Origin: Sipunculus nudus
Lineage: Eukaryota > Annelida > Sipuncula > Golfingiida > Sipunculidae
DNA length: 64,000 bases
Reading direction: 5' to 3'
NCBI GenBank assembly: GCA_026874595.1
Contig: CM049307.1
Coordinates: 32,413,862-32,477,861, forward strand
Shown: piece after piece, positions 37,438-50,524 of the stretch
Numbering within the stretch: the stretch's first letter is position 1
Layout: every line of letters begins with the position of its first letter
Position numbers and translations under genes: made by a program
Notes under the pieces: generated by a model
Databases searched by the model: none
The model's input: only the letters and a program-made list of their open reading frames with translations
Told to the model about the DNA's origin: nothing

Positions 37438-37586
37438 CTGTGACGTCACACAGACGTCACAGTGATCGGTCGGGCGTCACCTTCTGACGTCATAAGTTTG
37501 ACTTGCTTGGTGTTATTGGTGTCACTTGTATAAAAAATTATCCCGGAAAAACATGCGGATACGGGTACTGGGACGAACTATAACTG
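37438..37586. mobile_element. solo transposon end with CRE-like palindromes
   Basis: About 37541-37566 is, on the minus strand, a diverged copy of the 37800 inverted repeat (TATAGTTCGTCCCAGTACCC versus TATAGTCCGTTCCAGTACCC). Inward lies a hairpin with 10-bp perfect arms (CTGTGACGTC at 37438-37447, GACGTCACAG at 37453-37462) and a second TGACGTCA at 37485-37492. The left partner end was not found. Confidence 0.55.
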
Positions 37587-37799
37587 TTTTTTTATTCCCT
37601 TATACATAATACAATAATTGAATTGACAGAAAGTGAATTATTTTTAGCAATGCAAATACCCTGTATTTTATTAACCTGACAAGTAACAAATAATTCTGAC
37701 GTAACAGGACTTATACACGCCTTTACAGTCATCCAAAAGGATCAAGCTGAAAATCAGTCACCTTTCATTAAACCAAAGCCGTATATCTTTTTTAAAACA

Positions 37800-38427
37800 C
37801 TATAGTCCGTTCCAGTACCCCTGTCCACCTGTTTTTTCGCGATTATTTATCTATGAATCAAAGAACGCCAGAACTGTTTGACCTTGGGGAAGAAAGAGGA
37901 AAAAGCGTAATTAACTAATATGGAAATAATAGCCTACCTTATGTAATTTTCCTATAAACAATTTAAAACCATTTTATGAGTAACTAGTCTATTCTTTAGC
38001 GACATCTTGCCATTAATCTGTGAAATGGGCAGATCAGGGGATAGTGATGACGTCATAATAGACGTGACGTACTAAAGAGGCACCAACATTCACGGGACCA
38101 ATAATCAAGAGCTGCCGACCTCTGCTTACAGCGAGACTTGTATTCTCCGCGTGCACGCGCTTCACTGTTACGTCACATTACTTTATATCCATATCCAAGG
38201 AGGATAAACAATTGCCGCATATTAGGGACGCCATGAACCACGGATATATTTGAGACATGTCAACCAGGCCGTAAAGTAAATAATATTTATATCGTGAGTA
38301 GGTAAGGTACCAAAAATTACGCTTTTGCCTCTTTATGCCAATGGTGCAAATTTTGTTTGCCAGAATTGTCTTATGAAGAGATAATCGCGAAAAATCAGGT
38401 GGACAGGGGTACAGGAACGGACTATAG
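37800..38427. mobile_element. 628-bp non-autonomous TIR transposon
   Basis: Terminal inverted repeats of 47 bp with two mismatches: 37800-37846 begins CTATAGTCCGTTCC and ends TCGCGATTAT, and 38381-38427 is its complement. Weaker similarity continues inward. There is no transposase ORF; a 113-codon ORF at 38178-38519 merely crosses the right end. It contains a TGACGTCA palindrome at 38048-38055. The ends lie in CTATAG, so TA target duplications are possible (mariner-like) but not proven. Confidence 0.8.
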
Positions 38428-38429
38428 GA

Positions 38430-40800
38430 GGGAAATGACATTGCGTCATTTGACGCCAAGCTAAATACTTGGAATCCTCGGACCAAAACTAAAGCATGTA
38501 CACGCAAATCTCGTGTCAACGCTTTTCTGTTAATTAAGTTTGCAGACTAACAAAGTTTGTGAGCTTTGTAATCAGATGAACGGAGACCGTGTAGTGCTTC
38601 CTGGGCCACTATGACAACTTATTATACCTAGAAATAACAATCAGAATCCTTATCTTTAGGTTATGAAATAAACGATGTGATGAATACCGTGGTTCAGCTG
38701 ATTGCACAATCTTTAGCCCAAAATCATCTTAACACAAATAGACAGTTCGGGTACCTCGTGAGGAACACGGCATATGATACCTAAATGATTGCCTAGTCAT
38801 AATGAACGCAGATAAGAAATTTACTTGCGCTTAGTTTTAGAGATAAAGAAACTAAAGCCAGTAACAAGAATAAAGTTGAAGAAAGCCGAAGGCGGAAGAG
38901 AATTGTATCTTAAATTTGCTTCAGGCTTCCTCCGGGGTGTAATATTTTTGTACGACTGAAGCATGATCTAAATGCATTAGTAACATTTTTTCCTTTAATA
39001 TACCCTCACAGCACCATTAGGCCTGTTTAATAGAAACTATCTACTTTTCTTGCGTTTCATGAAACCAAAACGTTTTGACAAAAAGATGTGACGGTACATG
39101 ATGGTAAATCCAATAGTAGGAACTCTGTTCATCTATACTTAATGTAGCCAAGCAAGCACTATGTTTTTGATGCATCATATTTTTGGTGCGGCTCCTTACT
39201 TTTCCTCTTTGTGTTTCCGGACTAAGATGAGAACGAGCTTTTAGACCTGCGGGGCGTTTATCCCTGTTGTCGAGGTAACCGGAGGATCTGTATGCAGACT
39301 TTGGCTTTCAACATCTGCCCGGTATTTTATATGAGACGTGACAACCGAAAACAGAGAGCGAAGTTGACTCTCCAGTTCGAAATCGTGCAAAAAGAAATCC
39401 TGGGGCAATTTTCTATTTATCCTTATGATTTCGGGAAAGAAAGCAGCCAGAACCAAAAAACGAACTAAAGCTCACGTTATGTACATGTTTAGATTTGAAA
39501 TAACGCCAACTGGATTCTGAGAACCATTGGAAAAAGAATGTATTTTGTCAGAAAGGTTTTAACAAAGTACATTTACTGCAGAAAAGTTGCAATTTGCTCC
39601 CTCTTTTACTGAGAAGTGTAACTTTGAAACTTTTCCAGAACCCGAAATTGTTGATTTAAAAGATATTTTCTTACACCGTGAAGAGCCAATCATTTATTTC
39701 CTCGAAATACTCAGGGATACACATGAAATGCAATAGTCACATGTTTTGTGTCAGACGTTCCACGAATTAATCTTTCTAATAAGAAAAGGCATATCTTTAA
39801 TATCTTTAAGGCTTATCTTAAAAAAGGGTACCGGTATTGGTCATAATAACAACATTAATGGCGCTTTATGTATTACTCATTAAATAAAATACGCGCGTAT
39901 TCAGTAAAAATAACACCATACAGTAGTATACTGAATAATTTTATCACATGATTACCCGCTCGGACAAAACCTATGGGGAGCATCCACTGCCGGCCAAAAG
40001 TGGTCTAAAACACTAACATTCATCTTTATTAAAATAATTTAGTTTTAAAATATATACACAATGCGATATGTGAGAGAGTGGCATTATAGAGGGATATATT
40101 TACATACTAGTTTTCTTCAGAACAGTGTTCACTTATATATGTACTCTTGTATGTGAGTAACACTTCATTTATTTCTTTCCATTTTTTAAAATTAATGTCA
40201 TTTACCTCTTGTAAAATAATCATATATGTTAATCGAATGTTAAATTTAAGCGAGTTTTTGTGTTACTCTTGTTCTTCATGAGATTCCGACGAAAATATTC
40301 GTCTTCGACAACTTTCATCATAGATATAAATGCATTAATCAAATAATTAAATTATTGCAGGCACTTATCAAGTAACTAAAAATTTAAATATGGCTACACC
40401 GGATTTGCCTAACATTCTTTGCTTATCATTGGATAAACAGTTGTCCAGATTAGGTTAACTATATTGACACGTATCACCTTGTCCACTGTCCTGAGATTTA
40501 TACCATGCGTCAAATTATAAATTCCTTATTTCTTTATTCTTATTCAGTAGATAATTCAGCAATCAGGCTAAAGTCCTCACCTATAAAATGTAAATGTATG
40601 CCGAGAATTTCTATTTTATCCTGATTTTATATCGTGATATGTAACATTAAAGGTTATTTTCCACAAATGCACAATTTGCTCTTTTTTAGATGGAGATGCA
40701 TGTGCTCTACATGGGCTTTAAATACTGAAATACTGATTTAACCCTATCAGCTATCTACCTGTATACTCTATATATAATAATGTACAATATATATAGAGAC
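38430..40800. other. intergenic, no supported gene
   Basis: Mixed-composition DNA. A 71-codon minus-strand ORF at 39241-39456 has balanced composition but no domain or splice evidence. Nothing else is interpretable. Confidence 0.5.
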
Positions 40801-40814
40801 AGTATTGAGTATAT

Positions 40815-40820
<6 letters not shown>

Positions 40821-40893
<73 letters not shown>

Positions 40894-40930
40894 GCAGAGT
40901 GAAGAGCACACACACACACATATATATATA
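40821..40930. repeat. compound (TA)n-(GA)n-(CA)n-(TA)n microsatellite
   Basis: TA to 40858, GA at 40859-40892, then CACACACA and TATATATA to about 40930. Confidence 0.97.
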
Positions 40931-40939
40931 AATAAAGGT

Positions 40940-43900
40940 GTATGATGTCATCTGTATTCGCCATCTACTAACCTGCTATATATTACCTATATTTTGGTGC
41001 GCTCAATACTGACTGCAAGCAGCTGTTCTCTATCTTTTTACATATTTGGTATAAATATATACCTATGGGGACCTACCTTTCTGTCAGAACCTCAGCTTGA
41101 GTCCATATTCACCAATAACCCGGCAGAAGTACCAAGTCTCATTAGGATCTCAGACTCAGCTTCAGCAGCTGTGTCAGGCGGTCTCGGCTCCCCAGGCAAA
41201 TACGTGTTAAAAATTAATCACACCGTTCCTATATAAAACCCTTAACTAGACTGACGAGCGTCGCTGCACACCGGTGGCGGCCACCCAGGTAACACCCGCA
41301 GCTCCCATCGACCACTTAACAACTGTCTCTGCAACACGCGGACCTCGGTCGTGCGAGCATTACAGGCCTTCAATCGACATCACATGTATGCATGTATAGC
41401 TCCTGATGATCAATATTTGATAAAGCCTTCAGTTTGACAACTAATTTGTGGTTTTCCCGGTAGGCGTAAAGTAAACCTCAAGTTTGCCCAGGGGTTTCGA
41501 CGAGCGTCGACTGTTAAAAAAATAATGAACCCATGCAGGCGAATGTGATGAATATATGACATTCGATCCAGTATTGGGCCAGTGGGATGAGCGCTCTAAC
41601 TTTTCATGCACTTAATGATTTACATAACATTCTGTTCAGTAATTGTACTAAGCTCATGAGCAAACAAAACTTCCTCGTTAAATATAAACATAAAACACAA
41701 TCGATGAGCTTTACCCTTGAAGCGTCCATTTTAATATCTAGTCAGAAGCTCTGCCTGGATGCCAATGACGATATCTCTTGACCAAAAGAAATCAGTGACA
41801 AACTTTATTCCTCGGTAATTATTGTAGAAATTTTTGTAACTTAATTTGAAACGTGGATATATGATTCCAAAATATTAATAACCGGTGGCTTGTCTCATTG
41901 AGGTAATTTTTTTTATCAGAAATAATCCTGGTGGAAACACGTATACGACCTCATCTGTCTTGCTTATCAGACTTGCTTCGCCTGATTGAATAATCCCTGA
42001 TTACCTTGATAAAAATTAAGCATATACTGTTTCATTAGAGGGGTGGGGTAAATTGATTTTATTAAATAAACTAAAAGTCTCAACACGAGATCGTGCTTAT
42101 CCCATTCACTTTACCTTCTGAACGATGACGTAAGCAATGATATGGTACCCCGATTTAAATCAATTAACAACAGAGGTTTTGTGTTACAGCACGCATTCAA
42201 GGACACCAGAGATCCCTGATATCCCGATGGCACGTGAACAGCTGTTTCATCAGATTTTTTATAATACTCTTGAGAGATAAATATTATACAGGTATCCTAG
42301 CTCTACCACAGATCGATACACCCCGAGGAGAGCTGTTTAATGAATATAATAATAATAATAAAAAAATGCATGTCTACCAGTATCAGTGTAGTAGGAAACA
42401 TATGCAATGGAAGGCGAGACAATTAACATCAAGTTTGGCGATATCAAAAACCTCTCCTGAATACGTCTCGTGGTCTTTGCATTCATGGTGAGCCGCAATA
42501 CGAATTTCACCTATATTTGCTGAAGATTTTCCTGCAAACACTTAAAGACGGAGCCAGAAATTGTACATTCAAAGTAAAATACGTGAATAAATTTGATTCC
42601 GTGTTTTTCTAATTAAACAATGCTGAATAGTCACTAATTAATATAGAGAGATCATAAAGGTCAGTCTGGGTGTATTAAATTCCTCCATCAGTTATCACTA
42701 CCAGTGGTAGTTCCTATCTCTGAACAGATGTACGAGCAAAATTATGACCATGCATCCACGTGTCCCAATCATCTCGAAAAAAATTATTAAATCATTGTTC
42801 AACTCCTGTAAACATTTCATTTCAATTCCTCATTAACTAATTCATATTTTGTTAATATACTTAAAGAAAACGAAAAGACTTGTAGAGAGGAAACAACACA
42901 ATTAAAGAGACGCGGGTGATACCATCTCCGCTAAACAGTACTTCCTCAGTATCGGTAGCTATATAACGCTGGTGAAACAGTGGTCACATAACCGTCAGCT
43001 CTCTCTATACACAACCAGAAAGGTGTAAAGGTCTAGCAAGTGGGTGAGTCCTTTAGCACATCAGGACAAGTAGTTTTAAATGGTTTATCAGAATCAATAC
43101 AGGCCGCTGTACTAAAGAGAACAAACAAACGAACACAGGTCTCGCTTAGTCAGTTGTTCTGACAAAAAACGTTACCAATTGTTTTTGTCATGAAACCATC
43201 AGCTCACGAGATGAAAGTCAATAGAATGAACCGCGTTCCGTCTGAATAAATGACAGATTTTATTATATGTAACCACTTTTTGGACCACATTGATTTATCA
43301 GTGATTCATGTTTATTCGGGATGGAGTGCAGGTTGGCTGGAACTGACATGAGACAAGTAAGAAACCAAGTTTTCATACTTATCCTGTTTCCTGTATGCTT
43401 AGAAACGTCTCGTTATAAATTAAACGGAGTTACGATGTTGAAATGATAGTCAAATATGTGATTGCCCATATACCTTAAAACAATATGAATCCGCAAATTT
43501 GCTGATGGTATGAGGAAGGAATATATTGAGGATACTGATTAATAAATTGATAGTTGGAAAATTATGCGTCTGCACGAAGAAAAAATATTTCGAAACAATC
43601 ATCCAGTAAATTACTCACTATAAGTATCACTCGCTGGAAATGATGCCGTTCTCAATGGCTTTTACGGATATTAGGAGCGAGACGCTTATTCCCGGTCAGA
43701 GCAGAATAATGACAGGTGGCATAACCTGATTTACACAAACCGGTTAAGCCGAGTCAGGGATGGTTAATAAATGGATATGACTTTACATTGACGGAAAAGG
43801 GACATGGTAACCAGATGACATGATCGGAATGATTCACGAAAAAATAAGCAAAATGTAACCAAGTATCAGATTTCCTCGGAGACAGTCTATTCACTGGTTA

Positions 43901-44560
43901 AAAACAGTTCAACTTGGTTCTTATACTGGGGATATTTTTAATTATTAATCAATCATAATGACTTTTAATAGTGAATAAACTAAAATCCTGAAGAGTACAC
44001 CACAGCACTAATGGCATCACTGTGATGTCAGTATATAAAACTATTCCTCAGCAAGAATGACCTATATTGGTCCTATATGGTATTTCTGCTGCAGATATAA
44101 TATATGTGCGTATTTCGGATGCCCACGAGACAGAGCTTTTATAAACGACGCTGGATAAAACTCCATTATTTACGTGTTGTCGCACATTTTATGGCTGCTC
44201 ACGCTTAGTGGTCTTCCTGGTTTCTTTATGTTTTCCGGTGAAAAATCTGAAATTATTATCCAGACCAAGATGCTTCGGGACAAAAGTGCCATTATTATTT
44301 TCGAGCGGTTACATTTAAAAACATTCTCCAGAGGAGAGCAAATCTAGATTGAATGTAAATTTACGAGTACATCTGCCGATTCTTATCAGGAAACATATAT
44401 GACATTGGAAAGACTTGTAAGCGGCTGTTTTTAAGTCTCAAAATGTGGTACCAAAAATCCCTTCCTTCTGAAAAATGAGCCATTGTTTATGTATGAGTTG
44501 TGTCTGAAACCCTATGTTTGTGATTATATATTTGTGTGTTCGCATCACTCAGCCAATATC
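40940..44560. other. intergenic, no supported gene
   Basis: A GC-richer stretch at about 41230-41360 and two GACGAGCGTCG words (about 41252 and 41499) stand out but have no assigned role. A short (AAT)n lies at about 42342-42361. The short ORFs are not supported. Confidence 0.5.
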
Positions 44561-44568
44561 TCATAGTA

Positions 44569-44895
44569 CACAGAACAACAGATCCCTATTTGCTGAATCA
44601 GCTGAATGTCCCGGGTGTAATGATAATGAAAGTCAGGTATTTCTAATAAAAAATCAGTCTTATATATAAAATAAAACAGGCCGCGCTGGTAATTTGGAGA
44701 ACGTCGAACCGTACATGACCATGGGTGAGCAGTACTTCAGGAGCGGATATAACCGTTGAACCGCATGAACCATCCAGTCCCTCACCATACACAGAACAAC
44801 ATATTCCCATTTGCTGAATTAGCGGAGTACACGATCACTCCGTGCAGACAGAGGGGGACGCCAGGAATGTGCCCTTTGTAATGATGATGAAAATG
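44569..44895. repeat. diverged tandem duplication, period about 220 bp
   Basis: ACACAGAACAACA followed by ATTTGCTGAAT and AGC-GA occurs at about 44569-44607 and again at about 44790-44827; each is followed by a TGTAATGATAATGAAA or TGTAATGATGATGAAA word. The second copy has extra sequence between the blocks. Unclassified repeat with no ORF. Confidence 0.6.
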
Positions 44896-45280
44896 TTCTT
44901 TCTTCTTTGATGTAGGGAATTATGCCTATTCTGGACATAAGTCAAATCCCTTGATTAAAATTACCAGGGACATCAAGACAAGACCCTATAAAGATCTCCG
45001 GCCTTTTATGGGAAAGCGGCTCGAGGAAAGACGACAAAAAGCTACTCTAGGTGATTACAGTGGTTAGAATGGACTGTAAATAAAACACCGGGGATAGCAG
45101 AGCCCTTAACTCTGGGTAAATTTATGTAGTCTCAATGCATATCCTTCGAGCATCATCAGTCAGATAACACGAAAGAGGAATTAAGAGTACAATGATTGTC
45201 CTGGTTTTAACATCTTACTACTGTCTTCTTTACAGTGGCGTACTATGTGCAGATTAAACTCATCATGATTTAACGGGAAA

Positions 45281-45629
45281 TGGGTGCTATATTTATTTTG
45301 GGTAAATATCGCGTTAACTCGCGAGCTATTCGCGTTCCTTCACGATTTGATCGCGTTCCCTCGCGATCTTCATAACTCAACATTTCGTTGAAGTAATAGG
45401 TCTAATCCCTCGCGATTTTTTCGCGTTCCAACGTGTTCTTTTTGCGTTCCCTCGCGATCTTTATGCGTTCCTTCGTGATCATTTTGCGTTCCCTCGCGAT
45501 AATTCTGCGTTCCCTCCAAGTACCAAGAGACTTACTACTTTAACGAAATGGTGAGTTATTAAGATAACGACGGAAAGCGATAAGATCGCGAGGGAACGCG
45601 ATATTTACCCAAAATAAATACAGCACCCA
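45281..45629. mobile_element. 349-bp MITE with 35-bp inverted repeats and a GCGTTCCCTCGCGAT core
   Basis: Terminal inverted repeats of 35 bp with one mismatch: 45281-45315 (TGGGTGCT...ATATCGCGTT) and 45595-45629. Similarity continues about six bases outward (GGGA-A). The interior is mostly a degenerate tandem of a GCGTTCC(C/T)TCGCGAT module, about seven copies in one orientation and a final opposite one (ATCGCGAGGGAACGCG). No ORF. Flanking target duplications are not clear. Confidence 0.85.
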
Positions 45630-45639
45630 TGTCCCTTCA

Positions 45640-47620
45640 GGGGCTCCGTATACGATATAGCAACATTGTGAAATATGGCAACCGTTTCTTCATGCTCCCT
45701 CAGTACACACACTTACACGCACGTGTCTGTATGGATGTAGCTAGACATGTGCGTGCATGTATGTGTATTGAGGGAGACACAGACTGTAAACCTTCTCCCA
45801 CAGTATCTTTACTGTAACAATATGTCCGATGTTATGCCCTTTAAAAAGGATGTAATTGTCAAGCAAGATTCATGGACGGCCGTACATTATGAATTATAAA
45901 TATTCGTGCCTACTTTCACAGATCGAACGTCATTTTAATGACTCCAATATATATGCTTTTTAATTAAACTGATATAAATTATTGAAGCTTGTGTAGAATC
46001 AGCGGAAACCACAAGCCTCCAATAGGAAATGTCAGAAATGTTAAATCGCAAATCAATATCATTCATATTTTATACCTGACTACAAATAGGATATTTGGGA
46101 GGATGTTAAACCTAACGGGGCTATACCATACATGGTTAGTGTCCTGGGAAAAGCGATTAACGACTGTATTTGTAAAGGTAAGACCACCCATAATTCAAAA
46201 GAAAGTTTCAAACTTGATAAACCCACGTATTCCTTATGCCTTTCAGATGAACCCAAAGGAATAAATTAATAAATTATGCCCATAAGCTGTGTGTAAAGAA
46301 GGTCATTACTTTACCAATTACTCACCTTAATTTAAAAAAGAGAGAGGCGTGTCATAAAGTATTCATCAAACACTATCACTGATATTTGTTAAGAATATTC
46401 TATCGGGTAAATACCACGAGATGCCGAAGGAGTAATGCTAATATTAGCTCAGCTAGGTGTCTAGAGGTATTTTACTTTACCCTTGGTTATCTTACTTACC
46501 TAAGGCAATTTTAGGCAAAAGGCACTGTAAACATTTGTTGTTCACAATTGTCAGCTACATTTTATAGGAAATCTGGATCACCGTCATAATAATTTTTTCA
46601 CAATTTAAAATTTTTTCCTCTCTCTCTCTCTTGCCTGTGGTGCATTGTAGTTTCAGAAGGTTTATGGCTTCTGGTTACTTTCTAGTTGGTCATTTAATGG
46701 TGTAGCAGATCACCGCATGTTTGTACTGCATTATAATATCTCACTTCTCTTTAAATAATTCACATCCTCTGCTTTTGTGTTTTGCAATTAAAGAGAAATT
46801 CTTTAAGAGAGGGCCGTATGACAATGGTGTGAAAACTCCTCTGCCAACATGCACTTTGTACGTTACTATCAAATTAATTGTTATGAGTACTCTTTTTTCC
46901 CTTATACATTATAGTATCGGAACCGCAATTAGACTTAGGCTAACTACATTTATTGCGATTGTAAAGAGAAACATTTACCTGGATTTAAGTAATCATTAAG
47001 TGGGACTAAATATTTCGTATTACTTTGCCATTCAAAAGTTTCCCTTTCAAAAGCCAACCTGCGTGGTCGACATTATTTTCCTGTCCGTGTACAGTGGCAG
47101 ACAGGCCCACCATTGATGTACAGTCCGCGGCCAGTGGTTTGTAAGGGTTCATCTTACTGAAAGGTGAATAAGGGTACTGCGTCGGCCATGCTAAAATTCA
47201 CAAGGGACTGATTATGGAGTCCTATCAAGTAGCCCTAGCTATTGTCAGACGGGTTTCCCAGGGTTTACCATGCACAAGGTATATTGAGGATCGAATTCGG
47301 TAAAAGCGATGAATGTCATGGCTGGAAGGAAGCTTTTATTAAAGTAATGAAGACAAACCAACCAAAGTGACACACGTTTAAGTAATCCAGGGCGGGAAAG
47401 GGCTATTGGAGACAAGTACGTGATCGCGGATAAGGTAAAAGCATAATGAATTATAATCTACATTTATCCTTCAGGAAATTAGTAATGATACAGGGGAACA
47501 GGTTTAATTATATTATAAATCATATTTATATTTGTAATTAAATGACAAACCTCCTTTGTGTTCAAACATTAATTCCAGAGAGACGTTATTATATTTAACA
47601 TCTTATAATCAAGATTATAG
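45640..47620. other. intergenic, no supported gene
   Basis: ORFs of up to 92 codons lack domains. A (CT)n run lies at about 46617-46631. Nothing else is recognisable. Confidence 0.5.
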
Positions 47621-47624
47621 GGGT

Positions 47625-47830
47625 CTCGACGGTATAGGGGCACAACATTTGGCTCTCCGCCGGCGGCTTGGAGAGGGTTGTAAAGTCCAAAGCCAGTATT
47701 TTCTGTGAATTCTTCAGTTTCCTCCATCGGTTTTCTCCACCTCTAGACGCTATCGAATGTCACCACCTGAGCCATCGAGTGCCTTGTTTAGCTATAGTAC
47801 CTATTTGTATAATTAAAGTTAAATAAGTTA
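47625..47830 (+). mobile_element. SINE with tRNA-like head and V-domain-like core
   Basis: A head with GGCTCTCCGCCGGCGGC and a degenerate B-box (GGGTTGTAAAGTCC), then TTCTTCAGTTTCCTCCATCGG, TTTTCTCCACC, ATCGAATGTCACC, TGAGCCATCG, GTGCCTTG and an AAATAA-type end. The second half aligns with 34530-34650. Confidence 0.65.
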
Positions 47831-47839
47831 TTATAATAT

Positions 47840-50040
47840 CATATAATAATTTAAATATTAGTCCTAAGTTGTCGTTGCAGATTTCCGTATTTTCTAGTCT
47901 GTTTGACCTAGATACTTGACTTCCGGAAGAATCCTGATAAATTCTGCTTGGAAACATGAAGATACAGAAAATAAGATATACGTGTCATGAATGCACTGCT
48001 TTTACCAAAAATTCGTTCAGTTATGATCATTGATAGCCTTTGCAGATGAATGACTGGTGGTGCCATCTGCCCTTTCCTTATTTATACAAATTGTAAGTTG
48101 TATTTTTCAGGCTTAGAAATATAGTAGGTAAGTTACATTTGGACCCCAGTAAAATAAATTGTTAAATTAAATGCATAAATGGAAGAATTCCATCTTCAAT
48201 GGCACATATTTTTCTGTCACCATGGAAATTAGGAAAAAGTTCCATTAGATAGGTTCTTCACAGCTGCTGCAGACACAATTGTATATAATGCTTAAACAAT
48301 AGCTTTCTGGGCTGATACAATTTATGTCACAGATCAGCTGATCGTCATGGTTCCTTGTTTCTTTTATTTCGATATATTTAATTCGTATCTGTTTATTCTC
48401 TCTGTCATGCTATTCTATAAATAAGTCTTGAAAGAAATATATTTTTTTATGAAATGAACCTTCAGAAAAGGAGTTTAGAAGTTGTGTAAGATTCAGTTAA
48501 ACATGTCAGGTTAATTATGGCCTGTTTGTACATACCAACAATACAAAGGTGCGTACCACCTGAGCTGTCGTCTTGCCCTAGGAACTTAAAGGTGAAGAAT
48601 TATGACGTGGTTATATACCCCAGTGCCTGAAGAGTTTTTGGTTCTGCGTAATGTTCTGTTGGGTTTGTTTGTGAAGAACTGTGTGCATGAGGTATCGACA
48701 ATACAAAGTTACACGTTTTTGGTTCCATTTTTTTTATCTGATTCATCCTTTGTTGTCGTATGCTTTAACGATAACTGGTTATTCTTATGGCGCATTTCAT
48801 ATTTACTCATTTTATGGATGATTAAATGACACATATTCTCCCCAGTTATATATATAAATATAAACCTCTCGTGGCCATCTCCAGGAAGACCCCTCTCTCT
48901 GTCTGAGATTTCACGTCAAACACAAGGATTTTTATCTCCAGACCGGCCCTGACAGGCGCATGAATAATTGTCTGTGCGACGGCCTGGTACCAAAAAGTAT
49001 ACTGATAATGGATGACCATATGTATTTAATGACAGCTAATCCATCAAATGAATTGAAAAGAAAGATCATGCTTTTATTTCTGGATACAATCATTCCCAAT
49101 CATTCACAATGGCTGTGCGATTTCAAAGCAATCTGTTTTATCCGTGACGCTACGTTTCAACTTTGTTATTGATCTCAAGTGTGCATGTATTCACAACTAT
49201 TATAGTCGTCGCATTACATGTTTTCCTTTGTGAAATGTTTCATTTTATACTTTGTGAAGTATATAAGTATACAAAAAATATAAAATTGAAGTTTGATCCT
49301 TGGCATTCAATGTTCCGAAAGATGGGTTAATTTTTCGTAAAGCGGTATAGGGAATGAGGCAGCAGAATGCGGCACACGGAATGCGGTATACAATTTACTT
49401 GACGGGCGGAAGAACCCGTATGGGACTGGTGATGTCTAAACACGCCAGGTCACGCTGCGTTCGTGGATCAAATACATGTTAACCTGTCCCGTGGCTTTTA
49501 CCGCGCGCGGTCTGAGAATCCAGTTCTCCACTGAGAATAATTCCGTTTTACCGCGTGTTTCATACGGCATTCCGCATACAGCATACAGCGCGCCAAATAA
49601 AAGGAGTTTAAACCTGTGATTGATGTTTCTTCTGGTTGAACACCTGGTCTTGATGACACTGATCAGGACAGACATAATAAAATGCGTCTGTTGTACACAT
49701 CACACGTGCAAACAGAACTTAACGTCGATACAGCTCACGCTTTTAAACTAATTACCTGGATGCCAGAATCATTGCTTGTTGGACATTGCTGTGCCTTCGT
49801 TTACAAACATGGGCAGCTCAACAGTTGCAGATTTCAGTAACTGCCTATCCATCATACAGTAAGTCCATCAATGTCCAGAAACTGGGCAAGGAGAGACCGG
49901 AAGGCTTCGGTTAAACGCCTGCGAGTGTTGTCTGTCCAATGTGTTCAGTATTATAGACTATATGAGAAAACAAGTGGGGACCTAAAGGTATAGATTATAT
50001 AAAAAGTGTAGCTGATTATATGTAAAGGTCTGCCAGTTTC
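47840..50040. other. intergenic with a short GGAATGCGG repeat patch
   Basis: No supported gene. At 49340-49400 the words GAATGCGGCA and GGAATGCGGTATA occur, and at 49555-49585 their near-inverse CATACGGCATTCCGCAT, perhaps two ends of a small degenerate inverted-repeat element. Confidence 0.35.

Positions 50041-50043
<3 letters not shown>

Positions 50044-50092
<49 letters not shown>
50044..50092. repeat. (TA)n microsatellite
   Basis: About 24 TA units. Confidence 0.97.
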
Positions 50093-50095
<3 letters not shown>

Positions 50096-50103
50096 AGACA
50101 TGG

Positions 50104-50226
50104 GTCGAATACAGGAGAAATGTATTCGAATACGAATACAAATACAGCAGGGGTACGCGAATACAAATACGAATACAAATACTTCAAAACGGAAATGTGC
50201 TCGAATACGAATACGAATACAAATAC
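50104..50226 (+). repeat. hexanucleotide GAATAC/AAATAC repeat cluster
   Basis: About 15 copies of (G/A)AATAC in three bursts (50106-50115, 50127-50184, 50203-50226), separated by unrelated short spacers. It encodes an EYEYKY-type ORF that is not a gene. Confidence 0.9.
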
Positions 50227-50524
50227 ATTTAATTTAATTTTGTAAATTGTACTGACTTGTCGAGTTGAATAATAAGCAGAAAATAACTATTGAGAGCAAA
50301 ACTGTTGTGTTGCTCATAAATGTTCTTATTGTCGTTCCTTTCATCGGGTATCGATTCTAACAATTATACTTGACATATATCATAACCATCAAATATGGCG
50401 ACAGGAGTATGATTTGTCCCAAAGGATTTCTTCCTGGTTGGCTTTTGTTAATGTTGGCTTTGTCCGGCATTCATTTTATTGAACAGTATAAAAAAATGTG
50501 CCGTTTTTCAATAATATGGCAGCC

